Assembly: GCA_950295325.1 (NCBI GenBank)
Contig: OX485806.1
Span: 11,654,001-11,718,000, forward strand
Direction of reading: 5' to 3'
DNA from: Polytrichum commune
Lineage: Eukaryota; Streptophyta; Polytrichopsida; Polytrichales; Polytrichaceae
Length of the DNA: 64,000 nt
The translations under genes were made by a program, and so were the position numbers. The notes below the pieces were generated by a model. That model was not told where the DNA came from and did not search any database. It saw only the letters and a program-made list of their open reading frames with translations. This document shows, piece by piece, positions 45,721 to 55,790 of the stretch (positions are counted from its first letter, which is position 1; each line of letters starts with the position of its first letter).

Positions 45721-47934
45721 GCTAAAGTAATAAAACAGTGTCAAGCCCTTGTAACATGCCCAGCTACTATGAAACAAAAAATAAACATGGCAGATACAGT
45801 CATACGTGCTGGAATAGCATACAGCTTCTACGCAGTGCCATACTCCATACCAGCTATCAAAAAACTCGATAAAAAAATCATAGCACTTCACAAAACCATA
45901 TGCGAAATACCCAAATGCACATCTAACATCGCTACACAACTCCCACACAATCTATTCGGAATCGAAGCATTCTCACTACAAAATGCCTATTTAAGATGCA
46001 TTGGAGAACAACTACAAAATGCACTCAATGATAAAGGTAGAATTGGGAAAATATATGTTAGTCTACTTCAATTCATACTCGCCAAATATGGGGGCTCTAA
46101 GGAAATCACCCGCATTAAATACCACCACTGTGTTAGATCACCCATCACTAGAACATTATTCTTGCTCAAACATAAAGCCGGAGTCCACCTAAAAAGTACA
46201 ATAAACAATTTCCTACTAACCCCATCCCCACTTGAAACTGCATGGATGCAGGAAGCACAAATGTTTCATGGCCTAAATCCCAACACCTCACTTAAATTAC
46301 TACACAAACTACTTGTACATAATATAATCACACTAGACCAAATTACCATGCCTAATGGTACCACTCTAATGAACCCGGACGAATTCAAAATCTACCACTC
46401 CACTCCTTCTAAACTTATCAAAAGCGCACTTAACATAGCTAATCAATTATTTTGCCACCCTCCTGGAAATCAATGCCCCCTACCATGCCAACAACACCAT
46501 CCACTAAGATCCCTAAAAAATAAATATATAATAAGACACCACAATATCCTACCACACCCACCAACTGCCCCCGTACACCCCCCTAACCTCCCCATCCCCC
46601 CTCTACCCCCTCCTCCCAACAACATGCTTAAAGACCCCCGACAATTCCCCATACACAAAATAATCGATCATAAACAAAAACAATCCAATGACCATAACGG
46701 AATAAAAAGAACAGTCACGTCGTACTTATGTCAATGGACTACAACAAATAACAACACATATAACAAATGGCGAACTCAAAGGGACCTATACCCCTACTGT
46801 GAAGCCAACACATGTAATCACAACACAGACCTACTTATTCATTACTACAAAGAAAGACAACACAAACTTTTTTCAAACATAATTAATGCCTACTTCTCCA
46901 CAGAACAACATAGAGACACAAGATACGTCACACCAACCACAATAATTCCACTAGCACATATCTCTATTAATGAATGCAACCCAGAAAACGACATCGAAAC
47001 AAACTCTGATACCATCCAAACACAATTCGATGTCGCTCACATATACGAAGACAATGGCCGACACCTCATTACCATCCCGAAAGCTAGACTAACATGGCTA
47101 TGGAAACAATTCCAATTGGCAAAAAACAACACACACGGTCTAGAACCATCTACCCAATCGTTCGAAACTGAAATTGTTTGGTTATACCAAAGGTACAAAT
47201 ACCGTATCCCAAAAAATGACCCACTCAAACGAGCCCAATATACAATACCAACCCAAATATTAGATCTCCTGATTACAACATTCAATATTAACCACTCATA
47301 TTTTTCATCCCCAGTTACATGCCCCACACAATTCACCCAATTCTACTCACCATTCTCGCGAGACATAATATTTGGATCCCTAGGTAAAGCGTTTGACCAT
47401 AAATGGCAAGGAATCGGTTACGCACACCCTCATAATACAACAGACCTACAACAAGCTATTCACTGGGCGCGCATAGCGGCCCAAAATGATCCATATACAA
47501 TCACTATACTTATATCTCCGGATACTAATTGGTACCAAAACTCCAACCCACACACAGGCCCATTCCCAGACACACACGTCATTGCCCATTTCGCCGCTGA
47601 TACGATCACGTATGAGGAACCCACAATACCCTCCGAGCTCAATACCACAAGAAAAGAACCATCTACCATACAAATATTTTGTATCCATCACCAAAACAAT
47701 AACATAGGCACCTACGAACAAATGAAATTAATAAGCGACACAGCAAATAACCTCCAAATACTACAAAGTCACACACAAACTGCACCACCCACCCCTCTAA
47801 ACACCACCGTTAACCCTAGTAAAAAATGGGCTAAATAAAACTACCCAAACACACCCCTACACAATAATATCCCCACCCCACAACTTCCAAACTACCAAAC
47901 TAACTTACCGCTAAAATTCCACCCCCAATTTAGC

Positions 47935-48345
47935 TACTACACGGACGGATCCTTTATAAAACCCAAAGAAATTGCCCCTGGGGTATAGAGAAGAGAAAGA
48001 GCTGGATACGGTATCTATAGCCCCAAAGGCTTAAATATCGCCAAAAGACTCCATGGGCATCAAAACATACTACGTGGAGAAATGATGGCTATACACAAAA
48101 CACTAAGAATCATCAATACAAAATTCCCTAATGAACCCGCATACATATTCACAGACAGTCTAAACGTATTATACCTACTCAATACACAAATTAAACACCC
48201 CACTCTCCACAATAGTCACCCCGACCAAACCACACTCAAGTCCATGGTAAAAATCCTCCAAGACCGTACACAGCCAATCACACTATACAAAGTCAGAGCA
48301 CACGTCAACATTGACGGTAATGAAAAAGCGGATAAACTAGTAAAA
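47935..48345 (+). other. RNase H domain of ORF2, with TAG inside
   Basis: YYTDGSFI (D1890), then TAG at 47986, RGEMMAIHKTL (E1935), YIFTDSLNVLYLLN (D1960) and YKVRAHVNIDGNEKADKLVK (H2009, D2019). All DEDD plus His positions are kept. Confidence 0.85.
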
Positions 48346-48720
48346 GCCGGGTTAGAATTAGAACACAGAATTGCCATCCACCCATACGAACATGCCCACG
48401 CCATCCCGTACTATTACCAAAAGGACGTCTGGGCCTCGATGGCAGACGTCCCAGACAAAGGCCCAGTAAGATTCTTAGAAAAACAAATTAAAAAATATGA
48501 TAGGGAAACCAATATAGCAATCATGGCCACACAAACCCCCAACACGTGTAAATGGACAGAAAATAGAGACATTGACAAAGAACTGTCCAACGAATTCTGG
48601 ACAAATCCCTTAATCACAGACAAACAAAAATCATGCCTTATTAAATTCCGTACAGGAACATACATGGGTAATGCTAGAAAACAAATGTTCTTCGGTCACC
48701 AGAGGTACCCCTCTATCACA

Positions 48721-49230
48721 TGCCCTATATGCAATTCAAACGATCCAGACACTTGGCTACATGTTCTACTGAAATGCAACCAACAACATATACACTCACT
48801 ACGAATTAAAAGACATAACAAAGCAGTCGGAGAAATTAGGAAGCTTCTAATCTCGTCCGAAAAATCCCGATGTTTTACTCTCATGAATGCCAGTACCTTC
48901 AATAATAACCCCCAAGAAAATACAGTCCCCAATTGGCTACTCCCCTGTACATGTAACACACAAAGATGTCATTGCAACGCAAGATTTCGACCTGATATAC
49001 TCTGCGTTAAAGGATTACCATATCAAAATGACCCTCCCATTGACATTGACCCTAACCTCACCATACAATTTATTGAATTCACATATTGTAACGACAGATT
49101 TTCCCCAGAAACAATAGAAGCAAAAAACAACAAATACAAACCTTTGATTGATAGTATTGCTTCCAGAGGATGGAAAATCGAACCACTTATTGTCATCACA
49201 GCTGGGGCCCGAGCTACGGCCCACATCCCA
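48721..49230 (+). other. CCHC finger and putative restriction-like endonuclease
   Basis: CPICNSNDPDTWLHVLLKC is a C-x2-C-x9-H-x4-C finger. Then comes CTCNTQRCHC, followed by FRPDILCV (D2240), 26 residues later FIEFTYCND (E2267), and EAKNNKYKPLIDSIASRGW. The RPD ... (D/E)-x-T ... K..KY..L pattern is that of the C-terminal restriction-like endonuclease of R2/NeSL-type LINEs. Assignment is by motif only. Confidence 0.6.
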
Positions 49231-49404
49231 TCTATGAAAATACTAGAAGAAAATCTCAAAATACCCCTGGTTACCATCAAAAATACCTTTAAAAACATTA
49301 ATACCATTGCAATACAATATGCCATGTCCATCCTCCTCCATAAGAGGAGAATTGAAAACCACCAACCGCTCCCCCAAAACTTAGACCCTCCATAAAACCC
49401 ACCC

Positions 49405-49415
49405 AAAAAAAAAAA
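49405..49415 (+). other. A-tract after ORF2, probable LINE 3' end
   Basis: Eleven A follow ten bases after the ORF2 stop. It may be the poly(A) end of the element; a target duplication was not found. Confidence 0.4.
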
Positions 49416-50259
49416 CTTATATAATATTTAGTATCTATTTACAGCTCAGAATGAGGGATTGGTGCCGGTTGGTTGGTACAAATTCCTGCTTTTTACTCAC
49501 TTGCAGCACCAAGTCACGCGTTACATTTTAGACGATCATACGGACTCGACTGAAATCGAACCCGGAACGTCTTAACTCAAACATCCTCCCACAACCAACC
49601 GAGGAATCATGACTTGGCGTTCACTCTCATAACAAAAACACTAATTATACCTAAAAGGCATGCACCGCCGTGGGCCATGATCGGCCCACGTTATTTGTTT
49701 CTCGGTTACTATAGTGTCCATCCTCGAAAGAGGAGAGTAGTTTTGTCCCAGCTTCCCCATGTCCTGTGGGCATCGGGTTGTTGGCATTACGAACGGACAC
49801 TCCATTCACGCCGGCCCCTAAAAGGGACCGGAGTTTCTATCTATCTAGGGAATCTAAATAATTATATTACATCATTTTATTGCATGTACTTCTTCAATAT
49901 ATCATATTATTTTCATATGCAATGGGAGACATCATATTATTTTCATATTCAATACAAAACGGCCAATATCAAGTTTTTTCTTGTGAAGTGTTGCAAAAAA
50001 AGTTTGAAAGTTTGAGTGAAGTGTGATAATTTGGAAGCCCTTCACATTGAAATGCATGAGCACACTTCAAACTTGAACACTGCTCAGAAACATCTATGCC
50101 TGCACATAGAATTCCAAACCCCAAGAGACTTTATATGTATAAATTCCTAACTCATTTGATGACTGGCAAGCTAAACTAATGACTGCTGCGGAAACTGTTG
50201 AACGAGACATTGTGACTATATTCTTTACGTGCATGCTTTCGAACAAGCATAGAGACTTA
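49416..50259. other. No gene seen; possible Pol III promoter relic
   Basis: On the minus strand GGGTTCGATTTC near 49562-49551 resembles a B box and CCTCGGTTGGTTGTGGG near 49603-49587 an A box, suggesting a tRNA-derived SINE relic that would end at the T-tract opposite 49405-49415. No T stem forms. Low certainty. Confidence 0.25.
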
Positions 50260-50790
50260 AGGGCGGTTTACACTATGGACCACGAAGTCGGACCAGGGCG
50301 TTGTAAGAGCGTTGATTGGCTGTTGAACTCATCCCGAGATCACTTCAGTTTACACTAAGGAAAAAATGGCAAAGGGACCATGAAGGTCGAGGTCCCCAAA
50401 ATACAATTTTCAAGGCCTGATAAATTTACTGACATGGTCCAACGGGTTTTGCGGTGAGAGAGGCAAAAGAGGTGGTCTAGCAGGGGCCCATGGCAAAAAA
50501 AATTCCATCATAATACATTTTCAAGAGCTTCATATACAACTCTCCGCACTAGGCAAGGCTCACTTTTCAATATCTATATGGTATAACAAATCTTGAGAAG
50601 CAAGTCCATCCTCTTTGTGCACATATTAGAGCCCATGAGAGATGTCATTTATTTCATGCCCTACCCCTTAAACTTGCTCCCACATGTTTCATCAAACAAT
50701 GTGGGACATCTAAAACTCAAGAATTTGAGTGTATATTTGTTTTTTTGGTTTACCAACTGAAATATGTGGAATTTGGGGGCATATGGAGCT
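50260..50790 (+). mobile_element. PIF/Harbinger-type MITE, left end and body
   Basis: Begins AGGGCGGTTTACACTATGGA after TTA, as at the left end of the 16348 element, and continues with TTTACACTAAGGAAAAAATG and GACATGGTCCAACGGGTTTT. The body from 50430 is shared, inverted, with 15429-15720. A right end was not found. Confidence 0.65.
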
Positions 50791-51063
50791 GGACTTCTTT
50801 GAGGGTTTGGCCTTTATTATGTGTGATGCAAGTACATCCTTCTAGAAAGTTATCATGTGTGACTGACTTGAACATTTCAGATATGAATGGAATAGTTCAT
50901 CTTCTTTCATCACCACAAACACAAAAAAGACATAAATACTGCCAGAAGCAGTTCCACTAACTTCAGATCCTCAATATTGCAGATAGTATTGTGTTGAAAT
51001 CTTTGTATTTTTATGTATTTCTATGTGCATTGTTCAGAGAACTTTGTTAGCAGGGCAGCCTTA

Positions 51064-51603
51064 GGGCCGCTTTACACCTAGAGGCTAGGCCAATTCCCCT
51101 TGAGGCCGATTGCATGAAATTTCAGCCCTTTTTGGGTTGGAGGCCGGCCTCAACTACAAATTATGATAAGATTATAATGGGGGCCAATTTTTCCATATGT
51201 AAAGGCCTTAGGGCCAAGAAGCTAGGCCGATTCAATAAATCTAGCATAATCCAACGGATCTAGCATAATATAGCATAGAGCCGTTAATATTTCCACATAA
51301 TCCAATGGAGATGGTTCGCTTAAAAATCATATTTTATTAAAAGAAGTTTTTTTTTTTTAAAAAGAAATTTGACATTGGCCCCGAGGCCAAGAATTGATTT
51401 TCCATTTTGGGTGCACCCAATTCAATGACCTCGAGCCGTGTCATACCATACATTTTTTGATTAAAAAATTCATACCACCAAATTGGCTTGGCCTCTAGGT
51501 GTAAAGGGGTTGGGGCCGATTTCAACCTTTTGGCCAATCACAAGTGAGGATTTCAAGCCTCTTACACAACGAATTGGCCCGGCCTCTAGGTGTACAATGG
51601 CCC
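51064..51603. mobile_element. PIF/Harbinger-type MITE, 540 bp
   Basis: Ends GGGCCGCTTTACACCTAGAG at 51064 and the inverted GGGCCATTGTACACCTAGAG at 51603. TTA is duplicated at 51061-51063 and 51604-51606. The interior repeats AGGCCGGCC-like and GCCAATTC phrases. No transposase. Confidence 0.8.
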
Positions 51604-51693
51604 TTAGTCTTGTACTGAACCGAAGTAGGGCTCGCTCGATTTTGCAAACCTTGATGAAAAACCAAACACAACAACGAAACAAGATTCCGATGA

Positions 51694-51939
51694 GTCCTGC
51701 GGGGCAAAGGAAAGAAACGATTCCGAAGAGCGAGCCGTAGGCGAAGCAACAAACGGGGAAGACAAAAAAATGACGGCAATGCGAAGATACTAGGATTGGT
51801 AGATTTACGACGTTTTCAAGGTTTCGAATTGGCGACGTGGCCTCACCATAGGCCAGAACCCTGGTTCGCCTCCCATAGACTTCTTCTCGACAACTCTATC
51901 CATGGAGGGGTTGTCTTGAGATGTCTAGCCTACTTCTAG
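51694..51939 (+). other. Unassigned 82-codon open stretch
   Basis: GC-richer than its surroundings and open without ATG: a basic start (GKGKKRFRRASRRRSNKRG), then ILGLVDLRRFQGFELATWPH and a tail RLLLDNSIHGGVVLRCLAYF. Possibly an old exon; a donor-like AG|GTAAGC lies at 52069. No family recognised. Confidence 0.2.
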
Positions 51940-52207
51940 TTAAGAGTATACTGCACCTAGATCTTGCGCTTTCTGTTAGGTACTATTAGGAGTCACAGCT
52001 GTGGAAGATAAGCTACAAGGAGTCGCAGAAACCATCACCCTGCTCGCACTGGTGGGCGTAAGAATCTAGGTAAGCTAAACTCTTAAGTGCTGAACATTGA
52101 ACTTCAATGGCTACGGTGATAATTTGACTAATTTTGTCTTGTTGTAGTACTGTACTTCTTGATTAAGAGAAATTAGATTCTTGATTTACATTTTGTGGGT
52201 GCAGTCA

Positions 52208-52759
52208 TTAGTTTAGCTTGCCGGTCCTCAAATGAGTGTAGGAATGAAATGAGTATCCTGTGTATTTTGAAATGAGGATGTCCACAACTGTAACCGTGGT
52301 ATTAGATTCAATCCAATGGAGTTCTTGAAGATACCGGATTAGGGCGTGTGGTTGATAGGATGAAATTGTTATTGCAAGCGGGCGGACTCTGCGATTCTCA
52401 AGAGGTTGAAGCAACCATTCAGCACATCGAAGATTTTTCTCGAAGTGGCTACCGGACCCTTTGTATTGTTGAACGTGAGATATACGAGAAAAATGTTGTG
52501 AAGTCATTGCTGAAGTCATTATCGTAGAGACATCGTGGAATGTAAACTCACTATGATTTCTTAATAAATCACTTCCAGCTGAGTCGAAAAGAGTACACAT
52601 CATGGGCGGGACAATCCCACAGTGTAATAACAAGAACACCAGAAAACACACATAGGAACACATCTATCGCACCACCAACTCACCACTCTGCCAGAAGGCC
52701 ATGGCCTTGGTCATCTTCTTCGTCACTGGCGCATCGCTCAACCGTTTCCTTGGACCCAT
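52208..52759 (-). CDS. Small unknown gene, two exons, about 148 residues
   Basis: The minus-strand ATG at 52759 opens exon 1 (52759-52684; MGPRKRLSDAPVTKKMTKAM), ending at AGTG|GTGAGT. The intron 52683-52579 (105 bp) ends CGACTCAG. Exon 2 (52578-52208) continues in phase 1 with AGSDLLRNHSEFTFHDVSTI and ends HLRTGKLN with TAA. Middle motif: LRCAEWLLQPLENRRVRPLA. The good splice sites and matching phase are the support. The N-terminus is basic, there is no signal peptide, and the family is unknown. An upstream out-of-frame ATG lies near 52817. Confidence 0.35.
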
Positions 52760-53136
52760 TTTGCGTTATTCACACTCTTGGTCAGGATTCGGAGAGCCTT
52801 AGCCACGGTCTGCATTTTTTTTATCTCAAATTTTGCGCCCCTTACCTAAAACTCGGTTGACAAGTAGATCCACAAACAGCATACACAAATACATTAAACA
52901 AATACACAAAATCAAAAACTCACTGCGAAAACTGAATTGAACTCAAACAAAATATCCAAAGAGTTCCACACACCGGAAGGCTAGTATTGAACAGTAGGGG
53001 GCACACAATTTGGTTGCATGCGTGATGTTTGGAAGGAGGAAAAGACAGTGGTGAGACGGCAACATGTGATTGTTGTGATGGAGGCCTGATTTGGAGCATG
53101 CAACAGTTGAGGTCCAAGGAACCGGTCATCGGGTCC

Positions 53137-53357
53137 AGTGATCGGGGAGATTTTAGGGCATAATCGGTTGAGATCCTAGTGTTTGCAAGTCCCACCGGTT
53201 ACATGTTACTGACATCCTTCGGTGTTTCTGTATTAAATTGAGGTCTATTCCATAAATTCCTCTAAAGTGATCAGTAATTCTCCTGAAGTCTTGAACTTCC
53301 ACCGGTTATTTCTCAAACTCAACCGGTTCATCTGTAACTGACTGCCGGTTCTCCCCG
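53137..53357 (-). mobile_element. MITE, CGGGGAGA-end family, copy 3
   Basis: Inverted ends TGATCGGGGAGA at both sides. The internal order is the inverse of 30504-30741: ATAATCGGTTGAGATCC near the left, TTCCTCTAAAGTGATCAGTA in the middle and GTTATTTCTCAAACTCAACC near the right. Confidence 0.7.
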
Positions 53358-53358
53358 A

Positions 53359-53715
53359 TCATTGATCGGGTCCCCATGAGGTGGGCCCGAAATAAGTGAG
53401 ACCAAGCGGACAAAGTGTGGGTGGGGCTTGAGTCAGAAGAAGATGACGGTTGAGGTTGAGATTGAGGCCGTTTAACACGAACGACTTTGTCTTGTCAGTA
53501 ACCACAACATCATGGGCTCCACCCCACAAAGGGGACAGAGCCAACAAACCTCCTGCAAGTTGATGGAAGTCCGTCCTCGGCAAAACAGCAGCTGGTGCAA
53601 GGAATGCCTGAAAATCCATACCCATTAGATCAATCCCAGTCGTTCCTGGATCTGCATCCGGAATGAAACGTGACTCTTGTGTGCAGATGCAGATCCAGGC
53701 AAAACTGCCACTCAT
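53359..53715 (-). other. Unassigned GC-rich open frame
   Basis: 118 codons on the minus strand (MSGSFAWICICTQES..., FHQLAGGLLALSPLWGGAHD) with GC above the neighbours. No domain recognised and no splice sites checked convincingly. It could be an old gene fragment. Confidence 0.2.
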
Positions 53716-53738
53716 CCTGCTGCATTGCCTTCAGTACT

Positions 53739-54477
53739 GCACTAAATATGATATTGAGTGTTTGATACACTCAGGGCCGGTTTACACTACGGTGGAGAAG
53801 TCCACCGGTCATGAAAAAAAGGGCGTTTCTCAATTGTGATTGGTCGAAAATGCAACTCTTGACCGGTGGGTGTTTACACTAGGTGAAGAAAACAATGGTG
53901 GTGAACTTTTCTCATGGATGATAAAATGACATGGCCGCCTACATGGCGGCACTTTTTGGGGTTGGGCTTCTCCGGAGGAGGAGTTTCTTGTCCGGCCTCA
54001 AGAGGCCGGACAAGAAACTCCTCCGGAGAAGCCCAACTCAATAAAAATATTTTATTGCCTTTAATTCTTCTCCGGCACATCCACCATTTGCCTTATATAA
54101 CCATGTCTTGGCCAAGCATTCTTGACCGACCGGAGGCCTTCTCCACCGTAGTGTAAACCGGCCCTCAATACGAACGCATACACTAAATATCACTAACACT
54201 ATGAAAGTAAGTAACATCAAATGTAAACTCAAAGACTAAACATCAACTATGGTGATATGTGAAAGTTACATGCACGAATTTAGTGTTAGTAAGGATATGA
54301 AAAAATAAAAGATAAAAAATTGACAATGATACAAGGAGAAAGTAGGTGGCGATAGGGAAAGTGGCGACGCATTTATGTCTAACACTAATTATCAAAGAAT
54401 TGAAAATTAGTGTTGAGCATGATAGGGTGGTAACAACACTAAATATAATCAAACACGAAATATCATATTTAGTGTAG
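53739..54477 (+). mobile_element. TTTAGTGT-family MITE carrying a nested MITE
   Basis: Starts CACTAAATATGATATTGAGT and ends TATCATATTTAGTGTAG. The interior matches 6950-7172 apart from the block 53774-54164, which is a separate element. Confidence 0.75.
53774..54164. mobile_element. Nested MITE, 391 bp, TCA duplication
   Basis: Inverted ends GGGCCGGTTTACACTACGGT (about 27 bp shared), with TCA at 53771-53773 and 54165-54167. The homologous site at 7 kb (GATACACAAAATACGAACG) is uninterrupted, which proves insertion. The middle holds a near-perfect palindrome at 53961-54037 (arms GTTGGGCTTCTCCGGAGGAG...). Confidence 0.9.
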
Positions 54478-54485
54478 CTCTTGAA

Positions 54486-54850
54486 TTTCCTCTAACATGA
54501 TCGGTAATTTGTTTGAAGTCGTGAAATCCAACCAGATATTTCTCAAACTCGTCCGGTTCGCATGTGATAAGTGATTTTCCTGAAGTCTGGAGCCTTGACC
54601 AGTTATTTTTCTGAAACCCATCAGGTTCTTTGATTTTAACTACAGTAGTAATCTTCCTGAAGTCTAGAACCTCAACCATTTCTTTCTCAAACTCGTCCGC
54701 TGCATATGTGATGGGTAATTTTCCTAAAGTCTGGAACCTCAATGAGTTATTTTTGAAACTCATCCGGTTCTTTGATATTAACTAGTAATCTTCCTGAAGT
54801 CTGGAACCTTAACTGGTTATTTCTCAAACTCTTCCGGTTCATTTGCCTCT
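54486..54850 (-). repeat. Five tandem units of about 75 bp from the CGGGGAGA family
   Basis: Each unit reads like CTTCCTGAAGTCTGGAACCT, then GGTTATTTCTCAAACTCRTC and CGGTTC. These phrases match the middle of the MITE at 53137-53357, so an internal part of that MITE has been amplified in tandem. Confidence 0.65.
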
Positions 54851-54905
54851 AGCTCATACTAGAGTGCAGTAGGTTAGAGGAATTCTTTGTCTTATTACAT
54901 ATAAC

Positions 54906-55260
54906 CCTCCCTGCATATTTCTCACATATGCAGCAAGGCTAGCACCACGCGGTTTTTAACAATTGGGTCTTTCATAGTTTTTTTTAAAAAACCCAATCAT
55001 ATGAAGTCTAGCAAAATCCGGTTTTATTCGGTTTTATTCGGGGTTTTTTTTCATTAAACCCATAAACCCAATGCATCGGCCGGAAAAAATTATAATTTTT
55101 CCACCCTTGATGATAACTACCGGCTGGAATACACAAGACGACAAACTGGAATAAAACCATAATTTTATTCGCAAAATTCAAGTTTTTTGCATTAAAACCA
55201 AAAACCCAATGCATTGGCCAAAAAAAGTTGGGTTTTTTCCACCCTTGATATGCAGGGAGG
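54906..55260. mobile_element. Small MITE, 355 bp, with internal duplication
   Basis: 13-bp perfect inverted ends CCTCCCTGCATAT. Inside, a block of about 75 bp (CAATGCATYGGCC..., TTTTTCCACCCTTGAT) occurs twice, near 55040-55115 and 55185-55255. Confidence 0.65.
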
Positions 55261-55446
55261 TTTAGTAGGTTGTCCTTACATATGAAAGAGTGCAAATGCA
55301 GACGCAGGTGCAGGATGAATGGGTTGCTCTTATCTCAACTTCTTCAACCCTTGCCTATTGAGCAATTTCAACAAAGCCTCTTATATATAGAAATAGAGCA
55401 AACATCTAAAGCCTACACCTAGAGCAATTACTTCCTCTATTGACAT

Positions 55447-55790
55447 AAGGTAGACGAGCCCAATTTGATTACTTATCTTTATCGGACACACGTGTTTGAG
55501 TGGTATGTGGTTAGGTGTGGCTCCAAGAACATATACCAAAAAGACATGTGTTTAAAAGAGATTGGACTGCATGCTCAAAATATGATAACCATTGTAGGTT
55601 CAATATTCAAAATAATTTTTTTTTTGGGGGGGGGGGGCACTATATGACCAGTTAATGAGCACAAGAAACTCCAATTTGATAGTGAATAAGAAACTCATAT
55701 GAGCTCCGAAAGTTATAAGGATAGTGTTTGTGGCCTTGATTTGGATTTTTTCTAACCACCTAGTACTAATCACATGTCATTCATAGGAGA
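55447..55790 (+). repeat. 300-bp dispersed repeat R, copy
   Basis: Phrases TGAGTGGTATGTGGTTAGGT, GTGGCTCCAAGAAC, TTTAAAAGAGATTGGACTGC and ATGCTCAAAATATGATAACC define the family. Contains a T/G homopolymer near 55618-55637. Confidence 0.75.

Larger units (their letters stand above)
42277..49395 (+). pseudogene. LINE ORF2 polyprotein: 2A, APE, RT, RNase H, CCHC, restriction-like endonuclease
   Basis: One frame of 2373 codons from ATG 42277 to TAA 49393-49395 with three in-frame stops: TAA 44824 (codon 850), TAA 47836 (codon 1854) and TAG 47986 (codon 1904). No frameshift is needed to read all domains. In order these are a 2A-like motif (codons 23-32), APE endonuclease (about 249-500), reverse transcriptase (about 810-1150), RNase H (about 1888-2025), a CCHC finger (about 2149-2167) and a PD-(D/E)XK-like endonuclease (about 2237-2320). 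Both endonuclease types together are known from the Dualen/RandI elements of green algae. The protein would nick target DNA and copy the LINE RNA in place. The strand is strongly G-poor. As read by the standard code the copy is dead unless stops are read through. Confidence 0.8.
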
